DNA of 51,929 bases from JAWHQP01 sp032586195 (GTDB lineage: Bacteria; Pseudomonadota; Gammaproteobacteria; Enterobacterales; Pasteurellaceae). Each line of letters opens with the position of its first letter. Within the stretch, counting starts at the first letter, position 1. The stretch is taken from positions 1 to 51,929 of the forward strand of contig JAWHQP010000013.1 in assembly GCA_032586195.1 (NCBI GenBank). Direction: 5' to 3'. Both the position numbers and the translations under genes were made by a program. Below are positions 1 through 7,747 of the stretch, in pieces. The notes under the pieces were generated by a model. That model made no database searches. It worked only from the letters and a program-made list of their open reading frames with translations, and was not told the origin of the DNA.

Positions 1-185
1 AACTCAAAGATGATACGCGTAAAACGTTATTACAGGCGTTTCAGGCGAAAAAACAGGAAAAAATTGAACATCCTTTTTTAAATGAGACCGTTGAAATCGG
101 CTTACTGCCTCATATTCAGGCTTTATTACTAAGCCGCCATTTACGCGGGGATTTAGCCGAATATCCGCCATTTCTTATGCGTTGA
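1..185 (+). CDS. cas1: Type I-C Cas1, C-terminal fragment (cut by window edge)
   Basis: This is the 3' end of an open frame that enters from the left edge (first whole codon at position 3) and ends with TGA at 183-185. About 60 residues are visible, ending LSRHLRGDLAEYPPFLMR. The ending L-x-R-x-(I/L)RGDL-x-x-YPPF is typical of the C terminus of Cas1, the metal-dependent integrase that inserts new spacers as a Cas1-Cas2 complex. A type I-C-style cas2 and a type I-C-style array follow directly, so assignment to the I-C operon is by context. The rest of that operon (cas3, cas5, cas8c, cas7, cas4) would lie outside the window. Catalytic residues are not visible here. A degraded copy of this same segment is found at 39.88-39.96 kb. 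Confidence 0.85.
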   Translation, partial: LKDDTRKTLLQAFQAKKQEKIEHPFLNETVEIGLLPHIQALLLSRHLRGDLAEYPPFLMR

Positions 186-259
186 ATCGGGTTCTTTAAC
201 AATTTAGATATTCCCTGCGAATGCCTATTTTCCCTATTTTTAGCCAAGGAGGCTTATTT

Positions 260-553
260 ATGATGATGCTGATAACCTATGATATATCCCTGGAAACCGA
301 AGACGGCGAACGACGATTGCGGCGAATTGCCAAACATTGTCTGGACTACGGTATGCGCGTACAATACTCGGTGTTTGAATGCGAAGTCACACCCGTACAA
401 TGGGTAACACTGAAAGACAAATTACTGCGGGAATATAATCCCGAAACCGATAGCCTGCGTTTCTATCAACTGGGCAGCAAATGGCAACGCAAGGTCGAAC
501 ACCACGGTGCCAAGGCATCCATTGATATTTTCCGTGATACTTTAGTGATTTAG
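260..553 (+). CDS. cas2: Type I-C Cas2
   Basis: A 97-residue Cas2-family protein that forms the structural dimer of the Cas1-Cas2 adaptation complex. It begins MMMLITYDIS, where ITYDIS is the beta-1 strand with the conserved Asp of Cas2. It continues with R-R-L-R-R-I-A-K and YGMRVQYSVFEC, the usual Cas2 core. I start it at 260 rather than at the upstream in-frame ATG at 221, because a strong ribosome binding site AAGGAGG (246-252) sits 7 bases before ATG 260. Three ATGs follow in a row (260, 263, 266). It lies 74 bases after the cas1 stop, on the same strand, and the CRISPR leader starts right after it. Length and sequence fit the Cas2 of I-C operons. Confidence 0.93.
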   Translation: MMMLITYDISLETEDGERRLRRIAKHCLDYGMRVQYSVFECEVTPVQWVTLKDKLLREYNPETDSLRFYQLGSKWQRKVEHHGAKASIDIFRDTLVI

Positions 554-735
554 TCGTTCGCCAACCCGTTGTTCCCACCTTAACCCCGCTTACTTATCGG
601 TGTTATTTTATCTATTCAATTCAATAAGTTAGATAAATATTATATTTATTGTTATACTATTTTTGTCTTTATACCATCAGGTTAGCGGAATTTCCGCTAC
701 CAGGCTTAGAAAAGACGTGTCATATCTAAATGGCT
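554..735 (+). promoter_or_regulatory. Type I-C CRISPR leader
   Basis: This is the A+T-rich stretch of 182 bases between the cas2 stop and the first I-C repeat. It contains runs of A and T around 600-665 and the segment CCGCTACCAGGCTTAGAAAA just before the array. Its identity as a leader is inferred from three points: the array reads away from it, the first repeats are perfect and the far ones decayed, and a recognisable degenerate copy of the same sequence precedes the decayed array at 40.27 kb. A likely promoter element is TATACTAT near 653-660. No gene is seen in it. Confidence 0.75.
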
Positions 736-1231
736 GTTCGTTCCCTCACAGGAGCGTGGATTGAAACCGTTTGTGGGGTAGAGTATGGCTATATCTGCGT
801 ATGTTCGTTCCCTCACAGGAGCGTGGATTGAAACATCAACTCCGCGTACAAGGCGTACGAGGCAACTAAGTTCGTTCCCTCACAGGAGCGTGGATTGAAA
901 CATCTAAATACTCAAAATAAGGACGACATTATGGCGTTCGTTCCCTCACAGGAGCGTGGATTGAAACACACTCTTAATATTGCAGGGCAATGCAAACACT
1001 GGTTCGTTCCCTCACAGGAGCGTGGATTGAAACATTTTTTGTCTCCTGCCGCTGGTTAATCATATTGTGTTCGTTCCCTAACAGGAGCGTGGATTGAAAC
1101 GAGTCTGGGCGTAAGTTTTTATAGTCTTTGCCGGTTCGTTCCTTCACAGGAGCGTGGATTGAAACTTTTTATCAAGTGCGGTCAGTCTAGGAGAAATTTA
1201 TTTATTCTTTCATGGGAGTATGAATTGAAAC
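736..1231 (+). CRISPR. Type I-C CRISPR array, 8 repeats and 7 spacers
   Basis: Repeats of 32 bases start at 736, 803, 870, 936, 1002, 1069, 1134 and 1200. They begin GTTCGTTCCCTCACAGG and end GTGGATTGAAAC, the usual 3' end of type I-C repeats. The segments CGTTCC and GGAGCG can pair (with one G-U) around a CTCACA loop, as needed for Cas5d-type processing. Spacers are 33-35 bases. The first five repeats are identical. The sixth has one change (CCCTA), the seventh one (CCTTC), and the eighth (1200-1231) is badly degenerate, so the old end is on the right. The crRNA strand is the plus strand. The last spacer (1166-1199) contains the uptake signal AAGTGCGGTCA at 1174-1184. Confidence 0.97.
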
Positions 1232-1368
1232 TACTATGAAACTCCGCTTAACCCACAGGTTCAACAGACCTTCACTTAAAGCGATCTCAGCCAATGGCAC
1301 TTCGACAAGAGTGTATTCTCTAGAATTTAATGTTATATAAAGCAAGGTCAGAATTTAACAATTTCAAG

Positions 1369-1406
1369 AAAAAAGATGCCCCTTAATACCGAAACATTAA
1401 GGGGCA
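1369..1406 (-). terminator. Intrinsic terminator of the tracrRNA
   Basis: TGCCCCTTAAT (1377-1387) and ATTAAGGGGCA (1396-1406) form a perfect 11-bp stem with an 8-base loop. On the minus strand the stem is followed by six T (1374-1369). Confidence 0.9.
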
Positions 1407-1477
1407 GAGCTTTGCGATATATTCTTTTCAGAAAAATCTTATTGTAGCAACGTTTCTCATTTCGCTGTGCAACAACG
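1369..1477 (-). ncRNA. tracrRNA of the type II-C system
   Basis: The minus strand of 1441-1475 is an anti-repeat to the II-C repeat. The shared core GCACAGCGAAATGAGAAA pairs with the 3' part of the repeat transcribed from the array's minus strand, and GTTGCTACAAT pairs with the repeat's GTTGTAGC start. Downstream of the anti-repeat come ATAAGA, a middle region, and a perfect 11-bp terminator hairpin (1377-1406) followed by six U. The order anti-repeat, short linker, GCTCTGCCCCTTAA stem is the same as I recall for the Neisseria meningitidis Cas9 tracrRNA, whose last hairpin also reads GCCCCTTAA...TTAAGGGGC. The RNA is about 105 nucleotides. The start is inferred from the promoter at 1484-1512. 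It is transcribed divergently from cas9. Confidence 0.92.
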
Positions 1478-1483
1478 CTTTGC

Positions 1484-1512
1484 ATTATGAATGACCCTGT
1501 GAGCGTTGTCAA
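1484..1512 (-). promoter_or_regulatory. tracrRNA promoter
   Basis: On the minus strand a perfect -35 TTGACA (1512-1507) is followed after 17 bases by CATAAT (1489-1484, 5 of 6 to TATAAT). This places the start near 1477, just upstream of the anti-repeat. An 8-bp inverted repeat, ACAACGCT/AGCGTTGT in plus-strand reading (1472-1479 and 1502-1509), brackets the -10 and overlaps the -35 and the start point. Confidence 0.82.
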
Positions 1513-1518
1513 ATTCCT

Positions 1519-1547
1519 TTGTCAAATTTGCTTAAAAATTGCATAAT
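1519..1547 (+). promoter_or_regulatory. cas9 promoter
   Basis: TTGTCA (1519-1524, 5 of 6 to the -35 consensus), 17 bases, then CATAAT (1542-1547). The predicted start is near 1554, about 25 bases before the cas9 ATG. The ribosome binding site AAAAGGA is at 1567-1573. The -35 elements of this and the tracrRNA promoter are only about 6 bases apart, so the two face away from each other across a very short region. Confidence 0.78.
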
Positions 1548-1579
1548 CAAACAAATTTTATTGAGCAAAAGGAAAAAAT

Positions 1580-4500
1580 ATGACGGTGTTAAACTATATT
1601 TTAGGCTTAGATCTCGGAATTGCATCCGTAGGCTGGGCGGTGGTGGAAATTGATGAGCAAGAAGTTCCGATCAATTTAGTGGATTTAGGCGTGCGGACTT
1701 TTGAAAAGGCGGAAGTGACGAAAACAGGGGAATCACGTAATCTTACTCGACGTTTGGCTCGTTCGCAACGCCGTCTGACTCGCCGCCGTTCACACCGTTT
1801 GTTGCGAATGAAACGCTTATTAAAACGTGAAGGCGTGTTGCAAGCGATGGATTTTGGCAAGAATTTTGCCAATTTACGCTTGCCGAATAATGTATGGACA
1901 TTGCGTGTCGCTGGCTTGGAGCGTAAATTGGAAAATGATGAATGGGCAGCGGTGCTGTTACATTTGGTGAAACATCGGGGTTATTTGTCGCAACGGAAAA
2001 ATGAGGCAAAAGATAAAGAGCTTGGGGCGCTGCTTGCGGGCGTGGATGCCAACCATCAATTATTGGCGAATAATGAATATCGCACACCTGCGGAAATTGC
2101 GGTGAAAAAATTTGCAGTGGAAAATCATCATATTCGCAATCAAGCGGGCGATTATTCGCACACCTTTGACCGTTTGGATTTGCAAGCGGAAATGGCGTTA
2201 TTATTCAAAATGCAGGCAGCTTTTGGCAATCCGCACACTTCGGAGCATTTCCAAAATCAATGTGTTGAACTGCTGATGAAACAGCGTGATGCCTTATCAG
2301 GCGAAGCGATTTTGAAAATGCTCGGCAAATGTACTTTTGAGCCGACCGAATACAAAGCCGCCAAAAATACCTATTCCGCCGAACGTTTTGTGTGGCTAAC
2401 CAAACTGAATAATTTACGCATTTTGGAAAATGGCACGGAACGGGCGTTAGATGAAAATGAACGGAAATTATTGCTCGCTCAGCCTTATCTAAAAGCAAAA
2501 TTCACTTATGCCCAAGCTCGAAAATTGTTAGGTTTAAGCGATTTTGCACGCTTCAATACTCGCTATTTGCGAGAAAAAACCGTTACAGAAAGTGAAAAAA
2601 CCACGCTAATGGAGATGAAAGCCTATCACGCTATTCGCAAGGCGTTGGAAAATGCTGGGTTAAAAACCGAATGGCAAAGTTTGGCGACTAAACCTGAATT
2701 GCTTGACGAAATCGGTACGGCATTTTCGATTTACAAAACCGATAGCGACATCAGTGATTATCTTGACGGAAAATTGCCCGAAGCGGTGCTAGACACTCTG
2801 CTTGAAAATATCAACTTCGATAAATTTGTGAATTTATCTTTGCAAAGTTTACGCAAAATCTTACCGCTTATGGAGCAAGGCGAACGTTACGATGCTGCCT
2901 GCAAAATGGTCTATGGCGATCATTTTGGCGCGAAAAGTCAAGAAAATCATCTTTATTTGCCAACCATTCCTGCCGATGAAATCCGCAATCCAGTGGTACT
3001 TCGCACACTCAGCCAAGCTCGCAAAATCATCAATGCAGTGGTTCGCCGTTACGGGTCGCCTGCTTATATTCATATAGAAACCGCACGAGAGCTAGGGAAA
3101 TCCTTTAAAGATCGCAAAGACATTGAAAAACGCCAAGAGCAAAATCGAGCCAAGCGTGAAAGAGATGTCCAAGAATTTAAAGAGAAATTTCCTAATTTCA
3201 TTGGCGAGCCCAAAGCAAAAGATATTCTTAAATATCGCTTATATAAACAGCAAGATTGTAAATGTTTATATTCAGGTAAGCCAATTGATTTAAGACGATT
3301 AAATGAAAAAGGCTATGTGGAAGTCGATCACGCCTTGCCGTTCTCTCGTACTTGGGATGATAGTTTCAACAATAAAGTGTTGGTGTTGGTAAGCGAAAAT
3401 CAAAATAAAGGTAATCAAACGCCTTATGAATGGTTAGACGGCAAAAATGAAACCGAACGTTGGCGATATTTTAAAGCCCTAGTGGACGGTTCAAATTTCC
3501 CTTATGCAAAAAAACAGCGAATTTTGACCGCTTGTTTAGATGAAAAAGGCTTTAAAGAACGTAATTTAAACGATACCCGCTATGTCGCTCGCTTTTTAAG
3601 CCAATTTATCAGTGAAAAAATGCAACTCACAGGCGAGAAAAAACGGCAAGTGTTTATGTCTAACGGACAAATTACTGCCCTGCTCCGCTCTCGTTGGGGC
3701 TTGATAAAAGTGCGTGGAGACAGCGACCGCCATCACGCTCTTGATGCGATTGTCGTGGCTTGCACCACGAGATCAATGCAACAGCGGATTACGAACTTTA
3801 TCCGCCAAAAAGAAATGAATGCTTTTAGTGGCGAGTATGTAGATCGTTCCACAGGCGAAATTTTGGAATTGCGTTTCCCCGAACCTTGGGGTTTCTTCCG
3901 CAAAGAAGTGATGATCCGAGTGTTTGACGATAACCCAGCGGAAGAATTAGTGGTGCAACTGCCAAGCCGTCCACAAGCCAATCACGAGTTTGTTTCACCA
4001 TTATTTGTCAGCCGAATGCCAACCCGAAAAATGACCGGGCAAGGGCATTTGGAGACGATTAAATCAAAACAAGAAATTTTTAATCAAGCAAAGGAACTCG
4101 TTGAAATCAAAACAAAAGTCAAAAAATCTCTTATTGAGATAACATTAGACGATCTTGAAGAAAACAAAAACAATTTCCCGAGAGATTTAAACTTTTATGA
4201 ACAGTTAGAACAAAAATTAAAAGCATTTAATGGCAATGCGAAACAAGCTTTTAAAGATGGCTTTGTAAAAGGTATAGATAAAAATGGAAAAGAAAATGTG
4301 GTTAAATCTATTACAATGTATGCCGATGTCAAGCAGGGATTAGAAGTCCGAAATGGTATTACTGAAAGCAATGGTAGTATGGTAAGAGTAGATTTATTCT
4401 CTAAATTAAATAAAAAAGGGAAAAATCAATATTTTGTTGTTCCTGTATATGCTTGGCAGGTAGAACGAGAAGAACTTCCTAATATTGATTGCAAAGGAAA

Positions 4501-4864
4501 TAAAATAGATGAAACTTATACATTTTGTTTTAGCTTATATCCTAATGATTTAATTGCTATTCAAGATCCAAATGGTTCTGATGATAAAATTTTTGCTTAC
4601 TACGTAAGATGTGATAGTTCTGATGGAAGAATGATCTTAAGATTATCTGATAATAGTGCGGTACCCAATGGATATAGCGTTCCAAGTAAGAATGAATTAT
4701 CACAATTTCGTATAAGTCCTTTAAATCAATCTTATATTGAAAAATATGAAATTGATGTATTAGGCAAAAAAATAGATTTATCTAAACCAAAATCTCGTCA
4801 AAAACTAGAAAGACCAAATAAACGTAAACAATTATGTTTAAGAAAAGCGAAAAATAAATCGTAA
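1580..4864 (+). CDS. cas9: CRISPR-associated endonuclease Cas9, type II-C
   Basis: A 1094-residue RNA-guided DNA endonuclease that cuts target DNA using crRNA and tracrRNA. RuvC-I is at the N terminus (LGLDLGIASVGWAV, Asp11). An arginine-rich bridge helix follows at about residues 53-85. RuvC-II has IHIETARE with Glu500. The HNH core is VEVDHALPFSRTWDDSF with His584. RuvC-III is DRHHALDAIVVAC with His719 and Asp722. All expected catalytic residues are present, so it should be active. Size and motif positions are close to the N. meningitidis and Pasteurella Cas9 proteins (about 1050-1080 residues), and the lack of a large REC insertion plus the absence of csn2/cas4 makes it II-C. The C-terminal PAM-interacting part (from about 4100 on) is clearly richer in A+T than the rest: a sample line at 4381-4440 has 13 G+C of 60, against 27 of 60 at 2041-2100. 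Confidence 0.98.
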   Translation: MTVLNYILGLDLGIASVGWAVVEIDEQEVPINLVDLGVRTFEKAEVTKTGESRNLTRRLARSQRRLTRRRSHRLLRMKRLLKREGVLQAMDFGKNFANLRLPNNVWTLRVAGLERKLENDEWAAVLLHLVKHRGYLSQRKNEAKDKELGALLAGVDANHQLLANNEYRTPAEIAVKKFAVENHHIRNQAGDYSHTFDRLDLQAEMALLFKMQAAFGNPHTSEHFQNQCVELLMKQRDALSGEAILKMLGKCTFEPTEYKAAKNTYSAERFVWLTKLNNLRILENGTERALDENERKLLLAQPYLKAKFTYAQARKLLGLSDFARFNTRYLREKTVTESEKTTLMEMKAYHAIRKALENAGLKTEWQSLATKPELLDEIGTAFSIYKTDSDISDYLDGKLPEAVLDTLLENINFDKFVNLSLQSLRKILPLMEQGERYDAACKMVYGDHFGAKSQENHLYLPTIPADEIRNPVVLRTLSQARKIINAVVRRYGSPAYIHIETARELGKSFKDRKDIEKRQEQNRAKRERDVQEFKEKFPNFIGEPKAKDILKYRLYKQQDCKCLYSGKPIDLRRLNEKGYVEVDHALPFSRTWDDSFNNKVLVLVSENQNKGNQTPYEWLDGKNETERWRYFKALVDGSNFPYAKKQRILTACLDEKGFKERNLNDTRYVARFLSQFISEKMQLTGEKKRQVFMSNGQITALLRSRWGLIKVRGDSDRHHALDAIVVACTTRSMQQRITNFIRQKEMNAFSGEYVDRSTGEILELRFPEPWGFFRKEVMIRVFDDNPAEELVVQLPSRPQANHEFVSPLFVSRMPTRKMTGQGHLETIKSKQEIFNQAKELVEIKTKVKKSLIEITLDDLEENKNNFPRDLNFYEQLEQKLKAFNGNAKQAFKDGFVKGIDKNGKENVVKSITMYADVKQGLEVRNGITESNGSMVRVDLFSKLNKKGKNQYFVVPVYAWQVEREELPNIDCKGNKIDETYTFCFSLYPNDLIAIQDPNGSDDKIFAYYVRCDSSDGRMILRLSDNSAVPNGYSVPSKNELSQFRISPLNQSYIEKYEIDVLGKKIDLSKPKSRQKLERPNKRKQLCLRKAKNKS

Positions 4865-4870
4865 GATAAA

Positions 4871-4901
4871 TAGCTAACTCTATTAGAGTTAGCTATTTTT
4901 T
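4871..4901 (+). terminator. Hairpin with U-run between cas9 and cas1
   Basis: TAGCTAACTCTA (4871-4882) and TAGAGTTAGCTA (4884-4895) form a perfect dyad, followed by six T (4896-4901). It has the form of an intrinsic terminator in the 52-base gap between cas9 and cas1. It may lower cas1-cas2 expression relative to cas9; this is inference. Confidence 0.75.
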
Positions 4902-4916
4902 GATAAGGAGAACCAA

Positions 4917-5828
4917 ATGTCGTGGCGTTCGATTTTAATCAGCAACGGGGGCAAATTGTTGCTACTAAAAAATCAGCTCTGTATTCAACAAATGGAAAAA
5001 ACTTTTACCGTGCCGATTGAAGATATTGCCGTGATTGTAGTGGAAAGTCGTGAAGTCATCATTACCGCTCCGCTACTGACCGCTCTTGCCCAAAATGGTG
5101 TAACCCTTTTGACCTGTGATGAACAATTTTTGCCGTGTGGACAATGGCTGCCATTTATGAATTATTCTCGTCAGCTTAAAACGCTCAAATTACAGCTTGA
5201 AATGAGCGTGCCAATGCGAAAACAACTATGGCAAACGATTGTAAAACAGAAAATTCTTAACCAAACCCAAGCTTTAATCGAAATGAAACGGTCGGATTTA
5301 GCCAAAAAATTGCAAGGTATCGCCCAAACCGTTAAATCAGGCGATCAGGGCAACGCTGAAGCCTATGCCGCTCAAATCTATTTCCAAACCTTTGGCAAGG
5401 GCTTTCATCGGGAGCAGGAAAATGCGATTAACGCTCATCTCAACTACGCTTACACCGTGCTACGTTCGGCGATTGCTCGGGCATTGGTGCTGTATGGTTG
5501 GTTGCCCGCTTTGGGCATTTTCCACAAAAGCGAAGTGAATCCCTACAATCTCGCTGACGATTTTATCGAACCTTTCCGACCGCTTGCCGATTTGTTGGTT
5601 TGGCAACTCGAGCAAGAAAACAAGCTGCCCAATACGCTTACGCCCCACGCCAAACAACGCTTAATCAAACTTCTTCATTATCAAATGCAATTTGGTGGAC
5701 AAATTTTTAGTGTTTTGGCAGCGGTTGATCGTACGGTAGGCAGTTTACAGACAGCTTTGCTTAACAAAAATGCTGTCTTGCTAAGATTGCCCGAGATCCT
5801 ACCACTTAAGGAACACGAATATGAGTGA
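4917..5828 (+). CDS. cas1: Type II-C Cas1
   Basis: A 303-residue Cas1, the spacer integrase of the II-C system. It begins MSWRSILISNGGKLLLLKNQ, characteristic of type II Cas1. The integrase core is visible as AEAYAAQIYFQTFGKGF (metal-binding Glu helix), GIFHKSEVNPYNLADDFIEPFRPLAD (His and acidic ligands) and a C-terminal region of usual length. A ribosome binding site AAGGAG lies at 4905-4910, 6 bases before the ATG. It follows cas9 after a hairpin and overlaps cas2 by 8 bases, so cas1 and cas2 are translationally coupled. It is only distantly similar in sequence to the I-C Cas1 fragment at the left edge, so the two systems carry separate adaptation modules. Confidence 0.96.
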   Translation: MSWRSILISNGGKLLLLKNQLCIQQMEKTFTVPIEDIAVIVVESREVIITAPLLTALAQNGVTLLTCDEQFLPCGQWLPFMNYSRQLKTLKLQLEMSVPMRKQLWQTIVKQKILNQTQALIEMKRSDLAKKLQGIAQTVKSGDQGNAEAYAAQIYFQTFGKGFHREQENAINAHLNYAYTVLRSAIARALVLYGWLPALGIFHKSEVNPYNLADDFIEPFRPLADLLVWQLEQENKLPNTLTPHAKQRLIKLLHYQMQFGGQIFSVLAAVDRTVGSLQTALLNKNAVLLRLPEILPLKEHEYE

Positions 5829-6144
5829 GATTTTTATGCGTATCATTGTCTTCTTTGACCTGCCCGTTACCACTAAAGCTAAAATGCGAGCGGCTAACCA
5901 ATTCCGTCAATTTCTGCTCAAAGACGGCTACCAAATGCTCCAACTCTCGGTTTATTCCCGCATTGTGCGTGGACGAGATTCTCTCGCTAAACACAATAAA
6001 CGCCTTGTTGCTCACTTGCCCGAAGAAGGATCTGTACGCTGCTTGGAAGTTACCGAAAAGCAGTTTGCCAGTATGCTCATTTTACTCGGTGAGAAGAAAG
6101 TACAAGAAGAAAAAGTGAATGCAAACCAAATGTTACTTTTTTAG
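5821..6144 (+). CDS. cas2: Type II-C Cas2
   Basis: A 107-residue Cas2, partner of the II-C Cas1. The core MRIIVFFDLPVTTKAK has the expected beta-1 Asp, followed by FRQFLLKDGYQMLQLSVYSRIV. Start 5821 overlaps the cas1 stop by 8 bases; an internal ATG at 5836 (giving MRIIVFF) is an equally plausible start. It is the last gene of the II-C cas operon. The array beyond it is oriented towards it, with two dyads in the gap. Confidence 0.95.
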   Translation: MSEIFMRIIVFFDLPVTTKAKMRAANQFRQFLLKDGYQMLQLSVYSRIVRGRDSLAKHNKRLVAHLPEEGSVRCLEVTEKQFASMLILLGEKKVQEEKVNANQMLLF

Positions 6145-6229
6145 TAATTTTAAACTTTCACAGAAAAATCACTAGCCATAAAAAACAGCGGTTTAATTGC
6201 GGTTTTTTTATACGAATCCATCAAGAAAA

Positions 6230-6350
6230 ATCGTATTTAAAGGCAAATTAAATCGACTTAAATACGATGTCACAGAAAGAAAATGCATAAAATAAGTGGT
6301 AGAAAATCGGGGAAAAATCCCAAATTTTCTACCGCTTGCACCCGTTTTTT
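6230..6350. terminator. Two dyads between II-C cas2 and the array
   Basis: The first is a perfect 11-bp inverted repeat, ATCGTATTTAA (6230-6240) and TTAAATACGAT (6258-6268). The second is a 12-bp stem with one wobble, GTGGTAGAAAAT (6296-6307) and ATTTTCTACCGC (6324-6335), with an inner GGGG/TCCC pairing and six T at 6345-6350. They lie where the cas operon (plus strand) and the array transcript (minus strand) would meet, so a two-way termination zone is likely. No gene is seen in 6145-6412. Confidence 0.55.
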
Positions 6351-6412
6351 ACGAAATTTTTTAGTTAAAAAACATCGTAACACTTTGAAAACACAGGGTT
6401 TTCAGCGACTAG

Positions 6413-7567
6413 ATTGTAGCACAGCGAAATGAGAAAGGGAGCTACAACATAGCTGTTGGACGAATCCATAAGTTATTTATTGTAGCACAGCGAAATGAGA
6501 AAGGGAGCTACAACTGCAGAACTTGATTTAAAAAATCAGTCTATATTGTAGCACAGCGAAATGAGAAAGGGAGCTACAACACCGTGTTTGGTGAATTCCG
6601 TAACGGTCAGATTGTAGCACAGCGAAATGAGAAAGGGAGCTACAACTTGGTCGGCATACGCTTTCAGCTCATTTTATTGTAGCACAGCGAAATGAGAAAG
6701 GGAGCTACAACATATTTCATCAGATGAAATGGCAAAAATAATTGTAGCACAGCGAAATGAGAAAGGGAGCTACAACTTAATCACAGCAGCATCTTTGCTG
6801 AAATCCATTGTAGCACAGCGAAATGAGAAAGGGAGCTACAACTTTTGAATGCGTAGAATGCGGTTATGCGGAATTGTAGCACAGCGAAATGAGAAAGGGA
6901 GCTACAACTTTTGATAAGACCGTTTAGGCTTATTGTCAATTGTAGCACAGCGAAATGAGAAAGGGAGCTACAACAAAATTCGATACTTAAACAAGCATTA
7001 GAGAATTGTAGCACAGCGAAATGAGAAAGGGAGCTACAACCCACCGTCACCTTTTAACATGCGCATTCTTATTGTAGCACAGCGAAATGAGAAAGGGAGC
7101 TACAACTTACGGAAAAAGCCATGAGATCGCCGTAAAATTGTAGCACAGCGAAATGAGAAAGGGAGCTACAACAAAACTCTCACGGCGTTCACCTATCTTC
7201 TTATTGTAGCACAGCGAAATGAGAAAGGGAGCTACAACGCAAAAATTGTCCTTTTCGGCACCGCACTTATTGTAGCACAGCGAAATGAGAAAGGGAGCTA
7301 CAACTAACGACGCGGCGACGTGACGACGGCGACTATTGTAGCACAGCGAAATGAGAAAGGGAGCTACAACACCTTGACAAACGAAGGAGCAAATTTCTTA
7401 ATTGTAGCACAGCGAAATGAGAAAGGGAGCTACAACAGAACTGCATGACAAGTTAAAACATGAGGCATTGTAGCACAGCGAAATGAGAAAGGGAGCTACA
7501 ACGAAACCTACGATTTTATTAACGTGATTTCTATTGTAGCACAGCGAAATGAGAAGAGCGCTACAAC
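6413..7567 (-). CRISPR. Type II-C CRISPR array, 18 repeats and 17 spacers
   Basis: Repeats of 36 bases start at 6413, 6479, 6545, 6611, 6676, 6741, 6807, 6873, 6939, 7005, 7071, 7137, 7203, 7269, 7335, 7401, 7467 and 7533. In plus-strand reading they begin ATTGTAGCACAGCGAAATG and end GGGAGCTACAAC. Spacers are 30 bases, except two of 29 (6647-6675 and 6712-6740). The last repeat (7533-7567) is 35 bases with changes near its plus-strand end. The tracrRNA anti-repeat pairs only with the minus strand of the array, so crRNAs come from the minus strand and read towards the cas genes. In that direction each repeat ends TGCTACAAT, an extended -10 promoter element like that known in Neisseria II-C repeats. 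The spacer at 7239-7268 ends (plus strand) in ACCGCACTT, the complement of the USS core. Confidence 0.98.
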
Positions 7568-7747
7568 TCAACGCCGACAGTAAATAGCATTTTCTCCCTC
7601 CTCCGATTTTTAAGTTCGATATAGCTATAAAAGCCCCGATAGATCCCTACACAGAAACGTGATACAAATCATTTTAGTCTGCTCTTCATTTAGGAACACA
7701 AATCAAAACATTATAAACAAAGTTGCAAACCCACCTTGATTCAACAA
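7568..7747. other. Flank of the II-C array
   Basis: 180 A+T-rich bases between the degenerate repeat and the end of ribE. It would be upstream of the array in the crRNA direction. No gene, strong hairpin or clear promoter is seen. Confidence 0.4.

Noticed and set aside
221..259. Upstream start for I-C Cas2
   Set aside because: The extra 13 residues do not fit Cas2, and a strong ribosome binding site points to ATG 260.
6181..6215. Terminator at the repeated GCGGTTT before TTTTTTT after cas2
   Set aside because: The two GCGGTTT copies are direct repeats and do not form a hairpin.
6781..7050. Minus-strand 89-residue frame with repeated CSSLSHFAVLQ
   Set aside because: It is translation of CRISPR repeats and spacers, not a gene.
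7239..7334. Low-complexity GC-rich spacer (7305-7334) as a sign of a decayed array
   Set aside because: Flanking repeats are perfect and the length is normal, so it is an ordinary spacer.
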